Source of the DNA: Glandiceps talaboti | Taxonomy: Eukaryota; Hemichordata; Enteropneusta; Spengelidae | Length of the DNA stretch: 64,000 nucleotides | Direction: 5' to 3' | NCBI RefSeq assembly: GCF_964340395.1 | Contig: NC_135549.1 | Location: 23,617,342 to 23,681,341, forward strand | Shown: piece by piece, positions 1 through 9,417 of the stretch | Layout of the letters: every line of letters begins with the position of its first letter | Numbering within the stretch: the stretch's first letter is position 1 | The notes under the pieces: generated by a model | Told to the model about the DNA's origin: nothing | Databases searched by the model: none | Seen by the model: the letters and a program-made list of their open reading frames with translations, nothing else | Program-made: the position numbers and the translations under genes

Positions 1-270
1 CTCGTCATTTTGGCATTTAATTGATATTCGGTGGTCGATTTGTACAGTGGCGAATAATTGTTGGTGATTTGTTTATACAAATTTCGATATAATTTATGAA
101 GTCCATTCGTTTCCTTTCGTGTACTAAGAAACTTTATAAGCAATTTCTTTTTAAAAAAGGTAAAAAATACACTGATAATTCGAATGCCTCCCAAATTCTC
201 TTCGTATGTCAACATATGTATGTAATCCCCTTGTTGATTTTCTGTTAGTAGACATGTTTGAAGAGGAGAT

Positions 271-1710
271 TCAGACTTGTACATCAATAATGTAAGGATT
301 TCCTTCTACGATTTTGTCGTATATGTTGACAGTGAGACTATGCTTGCCGGTCTTCTGTGGTCTGTATCGAACGTCGTAAGTACCATCTCCTTTATCTTGA
401 AGCCAAGATTCTACTTCCTGGTCATCCGGGTCCTTTATTTTCACGGCAATCGGTAATCCTGACACTTGAAGTGGCTTCCCATCCATACCCAGTGGAGTAA
501 CACATGATTTGCAGTCATTGCCCTTTTTGGCGAAACTTGTTACCACGCGACAGGCTAGCTTGTCAGCATAACCGGTAAACACTGTACTACTAACGATGTT
601 GGTAGGTACGGATTTAGGACAGAAAAAGCGGGGAAATTCCTTGACAAGGGAGAGACGTTCCTTGGTTGGTTGTGCGGAGACTTTGTCAAGCTGTTGGCAT
701 ATGTCATCCTTAGCTGCAAGGATTTCGATTTCACTGCTGTGTTGTAGAGCGTTATCTGTGAACTCCCATGTGCTGTCAGTCACGGCCAAATGGGTCTGGT
801 AGTCTTCTTTTTCCTGTAGCAACGTCTGTTGAACTTTTGCTTTCTGTGTCTGGACATGTGATAATAATTTCTTTCTTCGATTTTCGAGGTCTTTTAAGTA
901 CGTAGCGTAGAATTGCTCGATTTGTTCTTTCTGCGAGTCACTATTTTCCTCGAGATCAACCAATTCTTTATCCAGGCCCTCAATTATTGAAGCTATCTTG
1001 TTGTGTCTTGTTTTCACATTTTCCAACTTCCCCTCTATTTTAGCTCTGTATTTTTCCACGGCTTTCTCGATTTCCACAGGCTCATGACCGTCCCCCTTTG
1101 CATGGTCAAGGAAAGCACACTGCAAGCAGATCGGTAGCTGGCATCGGTTGTTGTCACAGAACAGAGTCAGTTCCTGATTTCTATGGTTCCTTCCTTTGTT
1201 GCAATAATCTTTCTGACGAAAGATTGATTCTTCCATGGCTTCTGGAGTTTTGGATAACTCTGCAATGGTCTTCACTTGGTGTGGAGAAAGGCCACTTGTG
1301 TGTTTGTGAGCATCGTGGCAAAACTGGCATAAGAAGGCCCTGCAATCAGAGCAGAATGACACAGCTGCAGGATTTTCGCTGCGACGACAACTCTGGCATG
1401 GAATCGAAAGACCGTGTTTGACTTTCTTCTGGGTTTCGAAGAAGCTCTTCTGGTTCAAGACAATGAAGTTACTTGGGAAACCATCAGCTTTTGATTTAGG
1501 GGTTTTCGTCTTCTGCCTACATTCTGGGCAATCGAACTCTGGTTGTTCTTTTATGTAGTCGCCAAGGCAAGGTTTACAATATGTGTGAAGGCACGGCAGA
1601 TATTTAGGTAACCTGTGACTATCATCGTATTGCTTTTCACATATCTTACAAGTCAAGAATCTTTCATCAAAATCTTCCTTATTTATCTGCACTGTGCTAA
1701 TACCGGCCAT
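271..1710 (-). CDS. TRIM protein (RING, two B-boxes, coiled coil, filamin repeat), TRIM45-like
   Basis: Encodes a tripartite-motif protein of about 479 aa, a likely RING E3 ubiquitin ligase. Seen: a C3HC4 RING near residues 21-64 (C21, C24, C40, H42, C45, C48, C61, C64); B-box 1 at about 104-145; B-box 2 at about 166-208, rich in Cys/His; a charged coiled coil at about 210-330; and a C-terminal filamin-type Ig repeat at about 385-479 ending in NPYIIDVQV just before the stop. There are no NHL repeats, so RING-BB-BB-CC-filamin fits TRIM45 better than TRIM2/3. The frame is open upstream, but I choose the Met at 1710 because a good splice acceptor lies 17 nt before it; the extra 19 residues would be intron. 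The coding region is uninterrupted. A shredded second copy lies at 7.3-19.4 kb. The substrate is unknown. Confidence 0.88.
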   Translation of the reverse strand: MAGISTVQINKEDFDERFLTCKICEKQYDDSHRLPKYLPCLHTYCKPCLGDYIKEQPEFDCPECRQKTKTPKSKADGFPSNFIVLNQKSFFETQKKVKHGLSIPCQSCRRSENPAAVSFCSDCRAFLCQFCHDAHKHTSGLSPHQVKTIAELSKTPEAMEESIFRQKDYCNKGRNHRNQELTLFCDNNRCQLPICLQCAFLDHAKGDGHEPVEIEKAVEKYRAKIEGKLENVKTRHNKIASIIEGLDKELVDLEENSDSQKEQIEQFYATYLKDLENRRKKLLSHVQTQKAKVQQTLLQEKEDYQTHLAVTDSTWEFTDNALQHSSEIEILAAKDDICQQLDKVSAQPTKERLSLVKEFPRFFCPKSVPTNIVSSTVFTGYADKLACRVVTSFAKKGNDCKSCVTPLGMDGKPLQVSGLPIAVKIKDPDDQEVESWLQDKGDGTYDVRYRPQKTGKHSLTVNIYDKIVEGNPYIIDVQV

Positions 1711-1726
1711 GACGCCTGTATCTGAA

Positions 1727-1745
1727 CCTGAAAGGTAAAAAAGAC
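1727..1745 (-). other. Probable splice acceptor in the TRIM 5' leader
   Basis: On the minus strand a pyrimidine-rich run ending in CAG stands 17 nt before the chosen ATG. The same tract is kept in the decayed TRIM copy near 19.4 kb. This implies at least one upstream non-coding exon that I cannot place. Confidence 0.5.
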
Positions 1746-2823
1746 AGAAATCTTGCTGAAGTCTCAAGTTGATATTTAATGATCATTATTAAGTAGCCTG
1801 GACTAACTGCATTTGTAGTATTCATGGATTCGTTCCGACGTGTGTTTCAAATTTAAAAGACTGATGTATCATTTGTATGTAGTAAACAAATCCTGTAACA
1901 AGGGATGCTTTCAGATTACATCAATTTAGCATCTACATCTCCACGTCATAGAAAATGGAGCATCCCACTTTCGATAAGGGGGAATTGTTTAAATGATACT
2001 TTGAATATTTTCTGTCGCCCATCCTGGGCCCCAAAGGTAAAGCAATATTTGACTGAGGACATTTGGCACAACTTTTGAGCTTGGCACAATATTAAATAAA
2101 AACCCACATCATTACTACATACTGCCTCCCCGTTAACTCTTCCAAGTTTAATCCGATATCATAGTCTACATAGTCGTCTTGTTCTAATATCTAACAGAGA
2201 TTGGGACCGGTGTGATCGTCTGCTTTGAAGGTTTGCGAGGCGCTAATTTGTGCGCATGGATGATAAAAAAATAAGCACTAGCTTTCTTCCTTGTATAATA
2301 CTTTTTGTATAATACTTGTACACATGTCGCGTAGCAACTAACAATAATATGACGTCACTGTCCCATGACCTATACATGTTATCGACAAGTACGTACGCTT
2401 TGTTCCTTCCACCGTCCTAAAGCGAATGCCATTGTAGCTAGGTGCATTGCGTATAGCTATAGGTCACAAGCTGTAGTATATGTGCTAAGTAAGGTAGAGT
2501 CGTGATCACCTTGGAAAGGAAACACAATTAGACCAATTCTGTTCTGGAAAGACCTTCTGTACATTATTGTGGACGATATCCGTAAAGTATCTTTGCAAAA
2601 GCTTGTATATCTATATATCGAGCGCTCTATCTAGATCTGTCATACCAATAGGTTGCGATATGGTAAGCTGGTATTATGTACATACCTTAATACAGGTTAA
2701 CGCGATGACTGAAGACTCCGTGTACACCTTTAATACAAGAATATTCACCAATAAACAACTACAGAACTTCCTTGTACTTTGAAAAACAGTATGGCGCAGT
2801 ATTCGATTCAGTTGAGGTAGCTG
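1746..2823. other. Upstream region of TRIM, no gene seen
   Basis: No convincing coding sequence on either strand; short frames here lack recognisable domains. The first ~120 bases are shared with the second TRIM copy (about 19440-19550). Most of the rest (about 1880-2810) is absent there, so it is either an insertion here or a deletion there. It probably holds the TRIM 5' leader and promoter. Confidence 0.5.
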
Positions 2824-2831
2824 TGACGTCA
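2824..2831. promoter_or_regulatory. CRE-like palindrome TGACGTCA
   Basis: A perfect CREB/ATF-type octamer lies between the divergent TRIM and O-FucT genes. It is retained in the duplicated copy at 19566-19573. Function is inferred from the motif only. Confidence 0.3.
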
Positions 2832-3681
2832 TATCAGGTGACTCGACTCATTCGTTTCTACGAATTGGTGGTTGTATAGGTAGGTGGCGTGTGCATAAAA
2901 TTCACATCTACGAGTTTTGACCCAGGCACAAACAAAGGAAGAGAGAACTTTGTATATACATGTCAGTGTGAAGGTTCCGAACATTTACTAACTTTTTTCG
3001 TCTTAATTAACCAATTCGTGGTATCTACAAGCTGTGGTATTTTATTGACAAATAAAATTCGTGTAAACGATATTGTATCAGCCAACGTCGATATGATCGT
3101 ACAATCTAAGACTATAACCATGCCAGAGTGTACAAAACAACGTACGTGATTTGATAAACAGGTTATTTAGATCACCATGTTAAAAGTTATAATTTGATAA
3201 TTTCATAATAAGCGGGAAATTACAGTGAACCAATTGTCAAAAGAAAATATGATATAATATTGATTGAAGAGTGGTAACAACAATTGATTGTTCAGTTATA
3301 TGCAACTCAATATGGTTACACACTTGCACATCTTTCAAAGTATTTAATGTTCTCAATTTTGCCAAATAAATCTTGGTTGTTCAGTTAAGTCGATATTTAC
3401 AGAGTACATCCGTTTACCTTTTGGTCAAGGAACCAGGAATTCTATTATGATACTATTGCCTTGCATTATACTAATGCAAATGGTTAACCTTTCAGTACTA
3501 AATCTGCAACAAAGATCTTTTTTATCAAGCAACTAAAGATATAGTCGCTTAAAATGGTTAAATCACTGATCATAAAGAGAGGTCACACCTGTACCTATTA
3601 ATATCAGGTCAAATATATCTGTAGGTAGTCAGGTGATATGTTAAGATGCTTAATTTGCTTGTTTTGTCTCGATACCTTAAC
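2832..3681. other. Non-coding spacer duplicated at about 19.57-20.75 kb
   Basis: No gene is visible. Blocks of this spacer recur in order upstream of O-FucT gene B, for example the stretches before and after 2900 and 3590-3660. It therefore belongs to an older duplication that carried TRIM and the first O-FucT exon together. Confidence 0.6.
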
Positions 3682-4945
3682 CAGATTTAAACTGAATGCC
3701 TCCCGTAAGGGAATCACTAATTATGGAAATAACTCATTAAACTAAAAAACTATGGTAACAGGCTTTGTTTTTTGGACAAGCTTGCTTTCTTAGGTTAATG
3801 TATGTAAGAGTGTATGATACTGCTTAATTACTGAATATCATTCATTATTCAAAATACTCATTAAAGGAAAAAGTTGTAGCAACAAACTTCATAGGACAGG
3901 TACGTATTATTATAATGTACGTATCATATTATACGAAATTTGAAGCTTGCATTTTTAAGATACAACCTAGTTACCTAAAATCATTAATTGTGCAAATTGT
4001 TCATTAAAACTAAGCTATATAAAAGATTTTATAGGACATATCCGCTTTGTTATGGTTAACATATGTACTAAATTGTATTGAAACTGAAGTATGCAGTCTT
4101 AAGATAAAACCTAATTACCTAAAATCATTAATTGTGCAAATTATTCATCAACACTGTAAGGTACATCAACTAACTTCATAGGACATACACAATTTGTTAT
4201 GGTTAATGTATGTACTGAATTGTATTGTAATTGAAGTATGCAGTCGTAAGATATAGCCTAATTACCAAGAATCATTAATTATGCAAATTATTCATTAACA
4301 ATGAAAGGTACACCAACAAGCTTTACAGGACATATGTGATTGTTATGGTTAACGTGTGTACTGAATTATATTGGAATTGAAGTATTTATTCTTAAGATAT
4401 AGCCTAATTACCGAAAATCATTAATTATGCAAATTATTCATTAAAACTGTACGGTGCATCAACAAACTTGATAGGACATATATGTTCTCTTATGGTTAAC
4501 GTATGTATTAAATTATGTTGAATTTGAAGTATGTATTCTTAAGATATAGCCTAATTACCAAAAATAATTAATTATGCAAATTATTCATTAACGCTGTAAG
4601 TTACATCAACGAATTTTATAGGACAAATGTATGTTGAACGAATATACTAAATTATATTGAAATTAAAGTATGCAGTCTTAAGATATTGCATAATTAGTTG
4701 ATTTCACTAATATGCAAATTTCTCTAATTAAACATTAACAGATCTGGCTCAAAACCTAATCAGGTCTTGCTATTACCCTAAAGATTACATATCCCAAATT
4801 TCATTACAATTGAGCCAGCCGATTTTTAGAAAATGATGACACAGACAGACAGACAGACTGACAGACAGACAGACAGACAGACAGACAGGCGGACAGACAC
4901 AGACACACCTTCCCCTTTTAATACCTCCCGTACCCTTACGGGAAT
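3682..4945 (+). mobile_element. Helentron/pearl-like non-autonomous element with internal tandem repeats
   Basis: The element starts near CAGATTTAAACTGAATGCC and ends in a hairpin (TCCCGTA-CCCT-TACGGGA). Both ends carry CCTCCCGTAAGGG in inverted orientation. The interior is a ~146-bp tandem array followed by an ACAG microsatellite (about 4843-4905). This order (short inverted ends, tandem core, tetranucleotide microsatellite, 3' hairpin) matches what is known of Helentron-associated 'pearl' elements of bivalves. No coding sequence. The site is empty in the paralogous sequence at about 20745, 31760 and 42075, which confirms mobility. A second copy, inverted, lies at 48240-48895. Confidence 0.7.
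3950..4730 (+). repeat. ~146-bp tandem repeats, about six units
   Basis: A recurring core (TCATTAATT.TGCAAATT followed by TCATTAA) appears at about 3981, 4125, 4272, 4418, 4565 and 4709, giving spacings of 144-147 bp. The units are diverged by point changes. They form the body of the Helentron-like element. Confidence 0.8.
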
Positions 4946-5243
4946 TAAAAATTGATAGTTCTAACTAAATATTGATATTGAGGCACACGCTAGGTGATGC
5001 ACTGTGAGTCACAGCGATTGCCATGGATTATTTAATGTATATATGTATGAAAGTGTTGTGGTCGATGGCGGACAAATGTTAGCGTGTGTACGGATAAGTC
5101 TTCAAACGCAAAAGATTAGTGATCCTCTCGAAAGGCATTTTAGTTTAATTTACAATACCTCTTTACAAGTCTCTCCACGTTGAAAACTATATGTCTTTTG
5201 ATAACATGTGTATAAAATTATAATACATAGAAAAGGTGTTGAA

Positions 5244-5312
5244 ATGGCAGCCTGTTACATAATATCAACAAATGGATTGTTTTTCTACATACGGCCCCTA
5301 TGTATCAGATGA
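5244..5312 (+). promoter_or_regulatory. Upstream ORF of 22 codons before O-FucT exon 1 (copy A)
   Basis: A short frame starting MAACYIIS and ending in TGA precedes the exon 1 ATG by ~50 nt. The same frame occurs at 32080-32148 (C) and 42377-42445 (D). In B (21067-21162) the TGA is TGG and the frame is extended to 31 codons. It would lie in the 5' leader if transcription starts at the AT-rich box upstream. Recency of the duplication limits the weight of conservation. Confidence 0.35.
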
Positions 5313-5363
5313 TGGGTCGTATCTGTAATAAAGGAATAAGGGAACTTGATAAATTGCTTCACT

Positions 5364-5673
5364 ATGACATCTCGTTTGAAGCAAATGGTCACTGCTTTAT
5401 TTGTTGCAGTTCTTTTTTTGATTATTGTTATAGAATGTAAGACTGGCATCAATACCATGAGTACGGTTGCGATATTGATGAAACCATTTACTGATCGAGT
5501 AATGACCGAGGGTAAACATGAAGACCGCACAGAAGAACTGTTAGTGATACACAATACGACGGGCACCTCAGAGGAGGGAAGCAATATTGATGCTGGACAG
5601 ACACCTGGAAAATCAACGGGTGAGGTGTCAGAACTGAGAAATATATATAACTGACTCTGTAGAACGTACAAAG
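5364..5673 (+). pseudogene. Orphan broken exon 1 of an O-FucT-like gene (copy A)
   Basis: Matches exon 1 of genes B-D: a basic N-terminus (MTSRLKQ), a ~16-residue hydrophobic anchor, then a Ser/Thr/Glu-rich stem. Compared with the other copies it has a 4-nt ATAT insertion near 5645 that shifts the frame into a TGA at 5652. The ancestral donor (AAAG|GTTTGT, after 5673) is still present. No exons 2-5 follow: the next sequence is intron 1-like DNA to about 6100, then microsatellites and TEs. It is a relic, not a gene. Confidence 0.8.
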
Positions 5674-5679
5674 GTTTGT

Positions 5680-6300
5680 TTTTCTATTTATCCAGCAACT
5701 CAATTTAATGTGTATACAATATGTTTTAATTTGGCTGTAAAAAATGAACGTATTTTATAACGTGTATCGTGTATTACTTAATTCAAAGAAAATATTAATA
5801 GAGATAATTTTTTATTTTTTATTTTACAAAATGTCCCTTACAGGCAATTACCTTACACATACCAAATAGATTGTATTAAACATATAGATCAAATCTGCAC
5901 GTGAAGAATTTGGAATCAAAACAAAGACACCAGTACGTAAAATGTTACATGACTTATTTTATTGACGTCAGTTGAGTAACATTGAAGCACAGACGTAAAA
6001 CTATATATATAATGTGATAAAAATGGGTAAATCGACTTGGAAGCTGCACTAACTGCAAATGAGATATTTTTTCATCAAGTAACCAAAGATATATTCATTA
6101 ATCAGATGCAAACTTAATGCCTCTTGTAAGCTTAATGAATTTTCACTTATCATTTAATAAATGTTCTTTTGGCCTCCATTGTTGATATACTGCACAATGT
6201 CAGAATAGATTGACAATGGTACGCAAAAAACGTCAATTCAGTCTTAGAATTTTTTTTATGATTCTCAACAACATCAAACTATTTCTGAATTAAAAAATTG
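5680..6300. other. Remnant of O-FucT intron 1
   Basis: Non-coding. From about 5700 to 6105 it parallels B intron 1 (about 21520-21980). At 6110-6145 it carries a worn fragment of the 5' end of the Helentron-like element. Nothing else is recognised. Confidence 0.55.
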
Positions 6301-6308
6301 TCAAAACT

Positions 6309-6480
6309 ATGGCAGCCTATCCAATTGGTGTTAATACCAAATCACCAGATGCCACGTCCTCAGTTGCGCGCATATATGGTGTGCGCCACCTCGACGAGAT
6401 GGTTGCGTATGCAGTGGCACTGTTTCCAAAAAGAGAAGATGTTACACCATATAACATCTTCTCTCAGCACTGGTACTTAA
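6309..6480 (+). other. Unidentified short reading frame, possible gene or TE fragment
   Basis: The frame (MAAYPIGVNTKSPDATSS...) looks protein-like up to about residue 57 and then runs into microsatellite. I recognise no family. It contains a perfect hairpin (6432-6464). It could be debris of a mobile element; expression is not supported by anything visible. Confidence 0.2.
6432..6464. repeat. Perfect hairpin, 13-bp stem and 7-nt loop
   Basis: Arms AGAGAAGATGTTA and TAACATCTTCTCT flank the loop CACCATA. There is no T-run afterwards. It could be the end of a foldback element or a chance palindrome. Confidence 0.7.
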
Positions 6481-6514
6481 CAGAAATTAAAATAACAGAA
6501 CCCAACATACATAA

Positions 6515-6785
6515 TATACATACATACATACATACATATACAGGTGTTTACCTAATATGTCTTGCCTATAAATACCTTGATAAAGAATTTTTATTCGAAC
6601 TGTTTCCCAATTACCTTATGCATTTCTTAATACATTCATTCATACATACATACATACATACATACATACATACATACATACATACATACATACATAAATA
6701 AATAAATAAATACAGAGACAGCAGACACACAGACAGACAGACAGACAGACATACATACATACATACATACATACATACATACATG
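6515..6785. repeat. CATA/ACAG tetranucleotide microsatellites
   Basis: Runs of (CATA)n at about 6517-6540, 6630-6697 and 6748-6785, with (ACAG)n at about 6730-6750 and an AAAT run between. Frames reading HTYIHTYI or YVCMYVCM are simply these repeats. Confidence 0.95.
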
Positions 6786-7290
6786 ATTCTGGGAAGTGCA
6801 TGGTCAAAGAAGAAAACTCTCCCAAACTGATGAGGAAAAAGACATAGGGGTAACCATTGACTCACAACTTGAACATGACAAGCATATTAATGAAAAGGTG
6901 AACATTGCATGCCATTCTACAAGTCAAGTCAGACGTCATTTAGACTATGCTTGTCCTGTTTGGAGTCCTTATAAACAGAAACACATCGAAAATATAGAGA
7001 ATGTGCAGCGCAGTTTTAAAGATGTGCCCTTATCCAGAGAGATCGAAGCAACTACAATTACCAATGCTTGCATTTAGGAGAATATGAGGAGATATGATAG
7101 CATTTAGGAGATTATGAGGAGATATGATAGAACACAGTCTCTATATGATAGATACTAGAGGGACTGTGGATATAAGTATACAGAATTCTTAATGTGAGGT
7201 ACGATCCAGAAGTCTCATCATTTCTAAAATTGAAGTCAGACTATGTCAAGAACTTAACTGGACTAACAGGCCATGGCAAACAGCTGTTTC
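6786..7290 (+). mobile_element. LINE reverse-transcriptase C-terminal fragment
   Basis: The plus strand reads EKDIGVTIDSQLE.DKHINEKVN, then LDYACPVWSPYKQKHIENIENVQR, and after breaks VYRILNVRYDPEVSSF and GHGKQLF. This is the usual tail of a CR1/jockey-like non-LTR retrotransposon. Part of the connecting sequence is deleted, and a ~30-bp segment (GCATTTAGGAGA..ATATGATA) is duplicated at about 7070-7130. Dead fragment; it abuts a TRIM fragment. Confidence 0.65.
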
Positions 7291-7295
7291 AACAA

Positions 7296-7363
7296 TATGT
7301 CGTCATTAGCTGCAAGGATTTCGATTTCACTGCTGTGTTGTCGAGCATTATCTGTGAACTCCC
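7296..7363 (-). pseudogene. TRIM copy 2, coiled-coil fragment
   Basis: About 67 bases match the intact TRIM gene at 697-763 in the same orientation with few differences, encoding part of the coiled coil. It ends exactly where gypsy pol sequence begins. With the pieces at 14010-14119 and 19347-19440 it outlines one TRIM copy destroyed by TE insertion and deletion. Confidence 0.75.
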
Positions 7364-9417
7364 TGCACAACCTCACTGTCAATCTGACCCTCTTTACAAT
7401 TCCATGGAATTCTGGACAAAGCATCTGCATCTATATGAAGTTCAAATGGTAAGGAGTAATCAGCGAAGGCCAATATTGGAGCAGACATGAGGGCTTCCCT
7501 GAGTATGTCAAAAGATTTCTGTTCTTTTTCTCCCCACTTTATTTTAACAAACTTCCCAGATTTATTTCGAGTCTGTTGACCATGTAATAAATCATTAAGG
7601 GGCTTGGCGATAGTACTAAAACCTTGGATATACCGCCTGTAAAATCCTGCAAAACCAAGAAATTGCATTAACTCCTTCACATTACTAGGGGCTGGCCAAT
7701 TTCTTAGCGCTGATACCTTGCCTGGGTCAGTTTCAATACCACTAGCAGAAACAATATGTCCAAGATATTTCACCTTACGTCGAAACAGAGAACATTTTGA
7801 TGGTTTTAATTTCAAGCCATAAGTAGACAACCGTTCAAACACCCTCTGAAGTCTTTCAAGATGATCATCAAATGTCTTTGAATAAACCAGAACATCATCT
7901 ATAAAAATACAACATTCACGGAAAGTTAGCTCACCAAAACTCTTTTCCATGAGACGTTGGAAAGTAGCTGGCGCATTAGTCAACCCCATAGGCATTCGGT
8001 TAAACTCATAATGACCTAGGTTACCAAAAGTGAACGCAGTTTTCTGCTTGTCTGACTCCTCCATATCCACTTGGTAAAACCCTGACCTGAGATCTAAAGA
8101 TGAAAACCAACTAGAACCACTAAGATTATCAAGTGTATCATCTATTCTAGGTAAGGCGTAGGCATCTTTCACAGTTTTAGCATTTAATTTTCTATAGTCT
8201 ATACACATCCGGATTTTTCCATCTGGTTTTTTGACACATACAATATTAGAAGACCATGGACTAGTCGACTCACTTATTACACCTGACGCCTGCATGTCCC
8301 TCAAATATTGACTCAACTCGTCATACATTCCAGGAGGTATTCGCCTATATCTATCTTTGAAGGGAGTTTCATCAGTTAACTTTATCTTATGGGTTATCAG
8401 ATTACTATGTCCCAAATCCATTTCATCCTTAGAAAACACTTTTTGCCATTTTCCAATAAGATTTAAGGCATTTTCTTTCTGATCTACAGTTAGCGCCGAC
8501 TCTGTATTTGTATCTAGACTAAGATCTTTAATTAACCACTCAGGTGCATTGTTACTATTCCCATGTTTATCTATATCAATGTTGTCGTATGGATCGAGAG
8601 ACTTGGATATGCAAGATGCTTGATTGACATTGCATAAAGTACTTCTAGGTGGAATTGTGACAGACCTTTGACCAATATTAGTAATTGTCACTGGTATTCT
8701 ACTGGATTTTCCACTTGACCCTAATTTAATTACAGCTGGGGTAACTAGTAAATTCCCAGGTAAAGGATTCAATTCCTCGGGCTCTATCAAAACATCTTGA
8801 CCAAATGTTTTAGAGTCCACTCTACAAAACCCATGTACAATTATTCTTTGATTTGGTCCTACTTTCACAGGGCTTGTATTACGTACTGCTATAGCTCTCC
8901 CCTCTATCATTTGTCTTTGCTGTATGGTCTTATATGTTAGTCCTAGTGCATTAGACAAATTACTACATTCGCCTTTCCTACTACAATCTGGTGCATCTAA
9001 GTAATACCTTAGTATATTTGTGCCAACAACAACTGGTACTTGATGGTTATAGTCAGTATCCGCAACAACTAACAGCAAAACAGTCTCGGAACTTTCCACA
9101 CCAGAACTACCAGGTAATACAATATCTACTTCGATGTAACCTAAATAAGGGACTGTATAGCCACCAGCACCTTGGACCCTAATGAACTCATCTAGTTTTT
9201 GAATCGGTTTTTTAAGAACTTCATTATTGAAAGATTCAGCTACTGTTGAAACCATCGAACCCGTGTCAATCAGAGCTAAGCAACATGACCCATCAACACT
9301 AATATTACACTCATTAGCATCTCCTACTAAAGACTCTACAACTCTTGAGGAACCATTTATTTGCCGGCCGAGTTCACGTCCCTCTTTATGACTGGCCGTT
9401 TCTCGTTTAAATGACAT
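7364..9417 (-). CDS. Gypsy pol (protease, reverse transcriptase), truncated
   Basis: An open frame starting MSFKRET. The aspartic protease motif DTGS is at residues 51-54. The reverse transcriptase spans about residues 330-600, with YALPRIDD, FSSLDLRSGFYQ, MPMGLTNAP and the catalytic FIDD at about 505-508. The connection domain follows (FLGFAGFYRRYI). At about residue 662 the RNase H start (FELHIDA) jumps straight to its end (DALSRIPW), an in-frame loss of the RNase H core near 7425. The frame then runs into the fused TRIM fragment (formal stop at 7348). Pol overlaps gag by 61 nt in the -1 frame relative to gag, as expected for programmed frameshifting. Confidence 0.88.

Noticed and set aside
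596-1421. Plus-strand frames within the TRIM gene
   Set aside because: Antisense shadows of the coding sequence.
3974-4720. CRISPR-like array
   Set aside because: The ~146-bp units are contiguous diverged tandem repeats without unique spacers, in animal DNA.
6611-6865. Frames rich in YVCM or HTYI, also near 36683 and 46986
   Set aside because: Translations of CATA/ACAT repeats.
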